Shown here: one piece after another, positions 57,263-64,000 of the stretch
How the letters are laid out: each line of letters starts with the position of its first letter
Position numbering within the stretch: position 1 is the first letter of the stretch
Source: Orbilia blumenaviensis
Taxonomy: Eukaryota; Ascomycota; Orbiliomycetes; Orbiliales; Orbiliaceae
Length of the DNA: 64,000 nt
Direction of reading: 5' to 3'
NCBI GenBank assembly: GCA_036872755.1
Contig: JAVHNS010000010.1
Coordinates: 1,178,001-1,242,000, forward strand
The notes under the pieces: model-generated
What the model saw: the letters and a program-made list of their open reading frames with translations, nothing else
Told to the model about the DNA's origin: nothing
Database searches by the model: none
Position numbers and translations under genes: made by a program

Positions 57263-59862
57263 CTATGAAGATATAAGATTACCATTCGCATCAATCAACC
57301 CCGCTGCTTCGGCCTGGCGATATCGCTGTGTTATTGCTCTGAGCTCTTCCTCAACGGACATTGTATCCACCTGCATCTCAGTACCAAGTTCTGTTTCACT
57401 GCACTCCATGGCTCGCCCTCCGAGGTCCGTACTGTCGGGTAGATCGTACAATCCTTCGCTCCACATCCAACTCTCCAAGCCCTGGTAGTGGAGATACTGC
57501 TGTAGGTCTGGTGTTAAGGGCCGGTTGGAAGATTGAATTGCCAGTATGTTCGAGTACTCTTTCCCGAGACAAAACGTTCTGTAGGCCTTGTTTTTAGCCA
57601 CTACCCTTTGCCATTCGGATCTTAGTCCAATATATTTTATACCAGCTGTAGCGAAACGCTTCTGAGCATCGACCAGTACAGGATAAAGACTTCTGTATAG
57701 GATAGGCCCACGGGCATCTGCGACATCGTAAATCTTCCTCAAGGCAAGGCCTGTAATATCTGGCATCGAACATTTGCCGAACATCGTATAGGCCCGGATT
57801 AGCATTTCCAAAGAGAAGGCAAGCTCCCCAATCTGAGAGCAAGCGATACCCAAGGTAAGCGTGCATCCTGCCACGGCTCGGTTCCAAGCACGGGCTTGTG
57901 ACCCTTGTCGGAAAGTCTTTTTTGAGATACAGTCCTTGAGCGCTTTAGCAAATATTCCAGCATCAGCAGCACAGAGGTATTTTAGAAGCAAAGAAAGTAC
58001 ATAGAAAAAACTGCCCGAACAGCCCCCAAAACCTAAATCTCTACGCCCAAGCCCGCGAAAAATTCTCAACTGTAAAGTCTGAATCGTTTTGCGTTGCGCT
58101 GGGTCGTTAGGACTTCCTTTACGGCGCAGCATCCAGAGGAGTCTACTGGCATCAATTTCCAACATGAAAGTGTGATATGGCCCGTAATGTTGTTGTAGTT
58201 TCCGCAGTAGTATGTCCCTCTGTCGACATTTTGTAAGGCCGAAATAACTCATGTTCCAAATGAATGGCTCACAATTAAATCCAATTGCATAGAAAATTTG
58301 GAGAGAATTCTCTACTAAAGGCAATAGAGAGTCTCCGGAAACACGGAACTGGAACCTTGCCAATGCGCAGAAGGTGACTTGGAGGCACCACGCGGTAAAG
58401 AAACTTTGAAACCCATGTTCTCGTATGAACCGTGGTAGGTGAACTATAGTTGGCTTACCGGCTAGAAGTTCGGGTAAATAATCAGATGAACCCTCAGTTG
58501 TAAGGTTTAAGAACAACCTATCAACATATGAAAGGATTGCTTTGCCGCTGTTCCCGTCATCACGTTCGCCATCTCTGCCTTCTAGCCCGATCCCCGTGTT
58601 TAAAATATTCATGCAAACTTCATAAGGTATAAAGAAAGCGGCTCTCTCTTCACACCATGCCGACGCCTCCCGAGCGGCCATTTCGTGTGACATACCCTGC
58701 GCTAGGCGCACATCCAGTCTCTGAACTCTGCTTTTCGCGTCATTTTTCCAGCTTTTAACTGAATCTCGATAGTCCTTCTCGTATGTACGGGCATATCGTC
58801 GTAGCAGCGGTATGCTCCAATCGTTCTCCTCTACATCAGGCGCTTCATCCACCAACAGTTCATCTTGGGTCTCCGCTACATCGGAGATATATTCGAGAGC
58901 ATTTTCGTCAACCAAATCAGTCTCTTCATCGTCTTCAAAACCTAAGGTCTTGGTAATAGCAACTATAGCTTTCTGAATGTCTTCAATTGTATCTCCAGAG
59001 TTGTTTATCTCGGTTTCGGCGGGTTCGTACCCAGCTTCACTAGGTGAAAATGGATTTCCTTCATCGCAATCCGTAGTTCCTTCAGAGTGAAGGTCTATAT
59101 CGCTATCGACCTCCATTTCATCGGCATCACTATCGACCTCCATTCCATCGGTATCGCTATCGACCTCCATTCCATCGGTATCGTATTCGAGGCTCCTTAC
59201 TTGAGAAATACATCCGTACATGTCAGAGTCCTCTCTGGAAGGAGGATCTGAGGTGACACTTATTTCGTCTTCTATAATATCTGCAGCTGGTGTCGGAGTA
59301 AAAAATTCGATATCACCAGGACTTGGTTTCAGATCTAATTTACAACACGGGTTTATAGTAAGCAAAATTGTTAAAAGTGGTGTTTTTAAGTCATACCAGC
59401 CGGAATTACTAACTTTTAAATTGCTCTGGTTGGAGGCTCATTATATCTTTTATCTCCTCAGCACTCAACACTCTATTAGACCTTCCAAGCTTGACCCGAG
59501 GATCACGTTTATTGGCTCGGCGACGTTCGCTAATTGTTCGATGAATATAGAGCTTTCGCTTTTTCGTCAAACTTTTATTCGAGGCGCCCCATTTTTCGAG
59601 GATTCTTTTCAGCTTCCATGGCCTGTGATGTAGAAAATTAGATTCATGTTCCTTGATCCCTAAATATGTATGTGATATATAGAGGGGGGCTCACTCTATA
59701 TCAACACCTTTTTCCTTCTTCAGTGCTTCGCGAATGGCCTTCTGGCGCATACCGATGTTGTGTTTTTGCAGGACGAAGTCCTTATAGGCGTCGCTGTCTT
59801 TGATCTTGCGATAGGCTCGAGGTGGTTTGCTGGGTTGAGATTGCACGATAGTAAACTCCATA
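57263..59862 (-). CDS. Clr5-type domain protein with apparent N-terminal frameshift
   Basis: Exons 59695 up to 59750 or 59862, then 59622-59414, then 59334-57263. From the in-frame ATG at 59,750 it gives 778 aa. Exons 1 and 2 carry the Clr5-like helical DNA-binding-type region: DSDAYKDFVLQKHNIGMRQK, then AIREALKKEKGVDIE, then PWKLKRILEKWG. Next come basic stretches (SERRRANKR), an acidic Asp/Ser/Glu region with three near-identical DSDTDGMEV units, and a 500-residue helical region without a recognised domain. The natural start seems to be ATG 59,862, but that frame stops after 26 codons; the Clr5 frame is one base off, at CCACCTTCGAGCC. Either one base is extra, an upstream exon is missing, or translation starts at 59,750 and loses half the domain. 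Family members are fungal-specific and poorly understood. Confidence 0.7.
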
Positions 59863-62800
59863 GTTGTTATCTGGTGACTGGGTTATTGTATGTGAAGGCA
59901 GTAGCTTTGTCAAGCTTGTTAAAACCAGTAGGTTTGTAGAGGAACACTTTGCGCGGAGGGTCTACGAGACTAGGTTTGGGTATGATCGAAACAATATAAT
60001 GTAGCTATAGAGGGTTTTAAGCAGGTAAATTTATATGCCTTTGTTGCGATACTGAGTAGTATTATATTATGCGTGGAGATAAATCAATCCTAGGTAAAAG
60101 TATGTGCATATGAGGCCCTACTTATAGCTCTCGTGCAAGCGGCAGCCAGCAGGCGCGGTGTTCAATCCTGGAATATCTGAAGGTGCCGCAGCGTGATAGC
60201 CTTCTTTCCATAATCGCTTCTCCGCCAATCGCTGCCCACCACCATGCAACATCTCGTCAATACCTTCCATACAAAAGAGCAAAAGTAGACTCCTGATTTT
60301 CTAACCAATGAAACCTTTCAGAAAAGTCTAATTTTTTTAGTAGAGGCAGGAATAGCCTTCCTCTACATGTCACTGTGCATCCCGTTTCTGCATTTTTCGC
60401 ACGCCTGATCTTCTAACCAATGAAACCTTTCAGAAAAGTCTAATTTTCAGTAGAGGCAGGAACAGCCTTCCTCTACATGTCACTGTGCATCCCGTTTCTG
60501 CACTGTTCGCACGTACTAACTAGTTACTTAAGGTAATGTAATCCTATGAGCCGATACATATATCGGGTTCACGATACTACACTCCGTGGGCCACAGGTCT
60601 CACGTAATACCGGTTCAATTAACTATATCTTTCTTCAATGTCCGACTGTAAGTTTAAGTCGCGGCGAATCTATTAACTATGTTGAAAAATGTATTTTTAT
60701 CCGTATATCATACAAAAGGGTCAAAACACACCGAACTCACAAAACACTCACTAAACTTTTAAGCAAGATCTTGGCACGACAGAAATCTGACATAAGTACG
60801 TTAATTTAACATACTTATTACCATCAGACAAAAAAATTCGATTTTTTTTTTTTTTTTTGATTTTTCTTAAGAATCTCTTTTGTCCGCCATATATCCCTTA
60901 TATACAATTAAGTACCTAGGTATATATATGTGTGTGTTTGTATATGTAACACAAAAACAGTTCTAACATACCGACGAGACCAGTTCTAACTTCACCGCCC
61001 AATGAGCCGGTACCAAGGTGCGTTGCTTCTACTGTGATTTTTGGATGTGTTTATAAAACTTTAGTCTCGTGGCCAGCACCTGGCTAGGCTAGAGCTATCG
61101 AAGCTAGCTTCCACAATATCAATCAGATTTAAGCCCAGCGATACCTGTAAACTAACTAGTACCTAAGTTAGGTAGTATGGATTACAATCTAAAATTCTAT
61201 GAATTATGAGCGATGCACTGACGATTCAAAATCCAAAGCCAAGCCGTATACGAAGACCCAGCTCCAGGAGCAGGAGACTCAATAAGATATATTAGATATA
61301 TCATATATTATCATAATAAGCCCATGGACGCCCATAGAGGGTGGGACGCGAAAAATAAAGCAACGAATTGTAACATTGCGTTTTTTCTGTATGACTTAGC
61401 GGTATGGCTGCAGGGTGTTCTACCTACCTCTGCTACCCTGCGTAAGAGCGCGCGCGAGCTAAATATAAAAACATACTTCCTAATATTGTTTCCGAATGCC
61501 GAAGTCGACAGCATCTTGGTAGTGAAGGGCGAGAGAACAGAGTAAGGTGATTAAATTTCTTATATCCAAAATTATATACTCGGCGGCAAGCCTTTTAAAC
61601 TAGGATACTTTTGTTGCGGTCTTAAAACTTAGGGCCCTATGAGACCGAGACCAGGCCCCTATGGGGTATAGCACCCCGACGGGAACGCAAAAATCGTTTC
61701 TAAATTTTATATATAAAGGGGGAAGGGGGAAGGGGGAAGGGTGTTGGGGGGGGGGGTGGTCTCTTTTTTCTTTTCCCCGATAAAACCACTGTCCTCTTTA
61801 CTTTTTTACCATCATCATCTTTTATCTTTTATCTTCATTACTCTTACTAATCATCAACATCACCGTCATCAGAATTACTACCCTTGATACACCCCCGGAT
61901 ATCCTCCAAATACGTTTGCAGGCTTGGAGCTGGACGCGTCTACGTATCTCTCGCCGTTGTATCCAACGGTGCCCGAGATCGAGGCAAGACCATATTCCTA
62001 GAAGACTTCACCAAACGTTTCAAGGTTGATGCGAGTCACTTCATCCACGACACCCGGCTTATGGGTATCACATTTGATCTTCTAACCCCCCAACCGTCAA
62101 TTCATGAAATCCATACATGGCTACGAAGAAGCCTATTAGATTTTGGAGTTGACTAACGACTTGACGTAAGTGATTACCGTCTACCATCCCTGTCACCAAC
62201 TTACAATGCTATATATCCATAATTTCGGGCGCTACTGCTTTTAGCCCCTGATAAAATTTAACAATATGTGTATATATACACCAAAAACGAGTGGCTGGCT
62301 TCCGGCGATAGGGGAAAAAAAAAAATTCGATACCACTTTCATGCGGAACTGATCTAAAAATAGTAGGGAGATGGGGGGGAATTTATGAACCTCTCCCATG
62401 ACAACCTCATGCTCCAATTGAATTTGGATATGACGCAGTCACAGGGTTCATGCTTTGCAGCAGTGGCAGTAGAGTTGACGAAGGAGTTCGAAGACAAGAT
62501 GAAGAAGGTGTATCTGAAGAAGGATGGCGACGTACTAAAGAAACTGGAAGAGCAGGAACCTGACAACAGGGGATACCGCTCATCCCAAACTTCAGCATAC
62601 GTTTTGAAAGACGGCCTCCTATTCTTTAACGACACGGTACGAAAATCACTAAGCGATGGAGAAAAATCATGATACCACAAATAATTTATCTCCTACCAGA
62701 ACTCCGGTTAGGTTATACTGCTATAAAAGGATGTCGTAAAGACTCACAGGAGCAATGGCCACATTCACTCGGTTCGCCAATCTGGTGCACGACGATTCAA

Positions 62801-62899
62801 AAGTGCCACAAGAGGCATTTACATAAAAACAACATACAGTTTTTAATACTACATCCCAACGAGGTCACTACATGAAGCCGAGGATGTTGCACGCTCTCA
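59863..62899. other. Region without a supported gene
   Basis: Upstream of the Clr5-type gene. It contains the 112-bp tandem duplication at 60,292-60,515 and a T run at 60,843-60,859. TATATATAAA precedes three GGGGGAA units and a pyrimidine-rich leader near 61,710-61,860, which looks like a promoter, yet the following 90-codon frame (61,884-62,156) lacks an ATG. A 95-codon frame at 62,385-62,672 (ending YVLKDGLLFFNDTV...) is faintly like the linker before a gypsy integrase and may be relict. Confidence 0.4.
60292..60515. repeat. 112-bp tandem duplication carrying a hairpin
   Basis: Two near-identical copies start at 60,292 and 60,404 (CTAACCAATG at 60,301 and 60,413). Each holds the inverted repeat GTAGAGGCAGG / CCTTCCTCTAC around a 5-base loop (AATAG or AACAG), an 11-bp stem with one mismatch. 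Confidence 0.85.
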
Positions 62900-63340
62900 A
62901 TGGGCGTTGTGGCCTTGTTACCACAATTCATTTACAAAAGATGTTGCGGAAAAATTACTCATTGATATACATCAGGGACGGCAGCCAATATTTACGGGGA
63001 TAGCCGCTTGAGGTTTCCCCGGTCTTCAACTACCGGCCTCCCCCCAAGTACGGATCGATACTACAGCGGCGTGGCCTTGATATTGGATCAAATCGCATCA
63101 GCCAGCTCGTGCTGGCTGAGGTGCACGTGACCGGCTGGTCCGAAAAATAAAATCAATAGAAACGCCTTTGGGCGTTTCGATTACGAAAGGACCACCATCA
63201 GCAAACGAAAAATTATCTTCGAGCAGGCATCTCTGAACAATCGGGGGCTTCCGGTATACATTTTCCCGGAGCCCCCAAACCATACATCAAGGACCTCGGA
63301 AATGGGAAGAAAGATAGACAACACAATTTAGTGTTGTAAC
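62900..63340. other. Hairpin-dense segment
   Basis: Inverted repeats at 62,907-62,926 (6-bp stem), about 63,014-63,037 (CCGGT/ACCGG, flanked by GAGG/CCTC), 63,099-63,118 (8-bp stem, 4-base loop), 63,159-63,178 (8-bp stem, 4-base loop), 63,243-63,276 (11 paired bases with one bulge) and 63,318-63,337 (7-bp stem). No coding frame explains them. Confidence 0.6.
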
Positions 63341-63781
63341 TTTTCAGGCTGATATATGGGGGTAATGTGAAAGGTTTTAGTTCCGAACGCTCCCCGTTGA
63401 CTGATAAGTCGGGTTCTCAATAACCCTCGGTGCCCGTACCGCCCAATACAAAAAATTGCTAGTGGAGGTTGAAAATAAATGTACTGTCTTTTAACATTTT
63501 TAGCAAATAATATGTCCAAACGGTTTTGATTGTACTTAGTTAGGTTTAGGTATGGCGAAGCGCAGTGGAGCCGTCCCAATTTCAATCTTATAATTCGATA
63601 ACCAAGTCTCAGATTTTTGCGGTTTCGTTGTAATTTTTGCGTTGCCAGGTTTGCGAAATTAGTTGGCACAAGGGCCGGTCCATTTACCCCTCGTAGAATG
63701 GACTTAACTGCAGATATGCAGAATTCGATTCACCGAACCCTTTTCATTCACTCAGAAGGAACTTCCTAAAAAGGACAGGAA

Positions 63782-63985
63782 ATGACACGCAAACGGCTAT
63801 ATACACAAGCCGATTATGAAGCATTTCACGAAGAATCCAAAACCTTTATCCCGTCTAGAGCATCTTCAACGTATATCCGAGAAATTCTCGGGATACCGGA
63901 ACGAGTCATAGCGGGAGGGTTAAAGAGTATTGATAATAATATTGAATGGAATGAAATACGGGTGAGATATATATATCAGCAATAA
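63782..63985 (+). CDS. Possible gene start running to the window edge
   Basis: ATG preceded by GGACAGGAA opens a 67-codon frame (MTRKRLYTQADYEAFHEESK then a basic/aliphatic segment). A GTGAGA donor-like sequence occurs at 63,962, so the frame may continue in a later exon outside the window. No family recognised. Confidence 0.25.
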   Translation: MTRKRLYTQADYEAFHEESKTFIPSRASSTYIREILGIPERVIAGGLKSIDNNIEWNEIRVRYIYQQ

Positions 63986-64000
63986 ATGTTCCTTTTACTA

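Noticed and set aside
62385..62672. Possible gypsy integrase-linker remnant
   Set aside because: The resemblance is limited to KDGLLFFND; the following sequence lacks the H-H-C-C motif, so I did not call a mobile element.

Overview
The window reads as nuclear DNA of a filamentous ascomycete (Pezizomycotina). Short GT-AG introns of about 55-135 bp with CTAAC/CTRAY branch points, many T-rich tracts, genes on both strands, and an extremely A+T-rich block of the kind left by repeat-induced point mutation (RIP) all point that way. I could not place it to class or genus from sequence alone.

Region 1 (1-13,400) is an A+T-rich, gene-empty, RIP-like compartment. It is interrupted at 1,032-8,149 by a complete, young Ty3/gypsy LTR retrotransposon on the minus strand. 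The element has 330-bp LTRs with no differences, a TTAAC target-site duplication, gag, pol in the -1 frame with a C-terminal chromodomain, a probable self-priming (Tf1/sushi-type) primer site, and an extra antisense ORF with a cysteine cluster between pol and the 3' LTR.

Region 2 (13,400-28,200) is gene-poor. It holds a small secreted, Kex2-type, cysteine-rich peptide gene, a CYSTM-like cysteine-rich tail protein, a 230-aa protein of unknown function, a possible 55-aa membrane protein, and the ribosomal protein eL41 gene, whose last coding exon is 7 nt.

Region 3 (28,200-59,870) is a housekeeping gene neighbourhood. It contains SMP3 (GPI mannosyltransferase 4, 4 exons), a seven-TM DUF4203/TMEM198-like protein with a long disordered tail (5 exons), complex I subunit B12/NDUFB3 (minus), CAF1/POP2 deadenylase (plus, divergent from NDUFB3), RNA polymerase I subunit RPA49 (minus, 5 exons), a SEC72-like TPR protein (minus), a stand-alone nucleoside-phosphorylase-domain protein (minus, 3 exons), an F-box protein (plus, 2 exons), and a Clr5-type domain protein (minus) whose N-terminal frame is broken by one base.

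Region 4 (59,870-64,000) has no confident gene. It contains a 112-bp tandem duplication carrying a hairpin, an unusual cluster of perfect or near-perfect hairpins at 62,900-63,340, and a possible gene start running off the right edge.

The genes do not form one pathway. The main biological stories are the chromovirus sitting in what is probably heterochromatin, the effector-like small peptide gene close to that compartment, and a block-wise alternation of coding-strand base skew inside several conserved genes. Splice sites, starts and products were read by eye from sequence; no database search was run.
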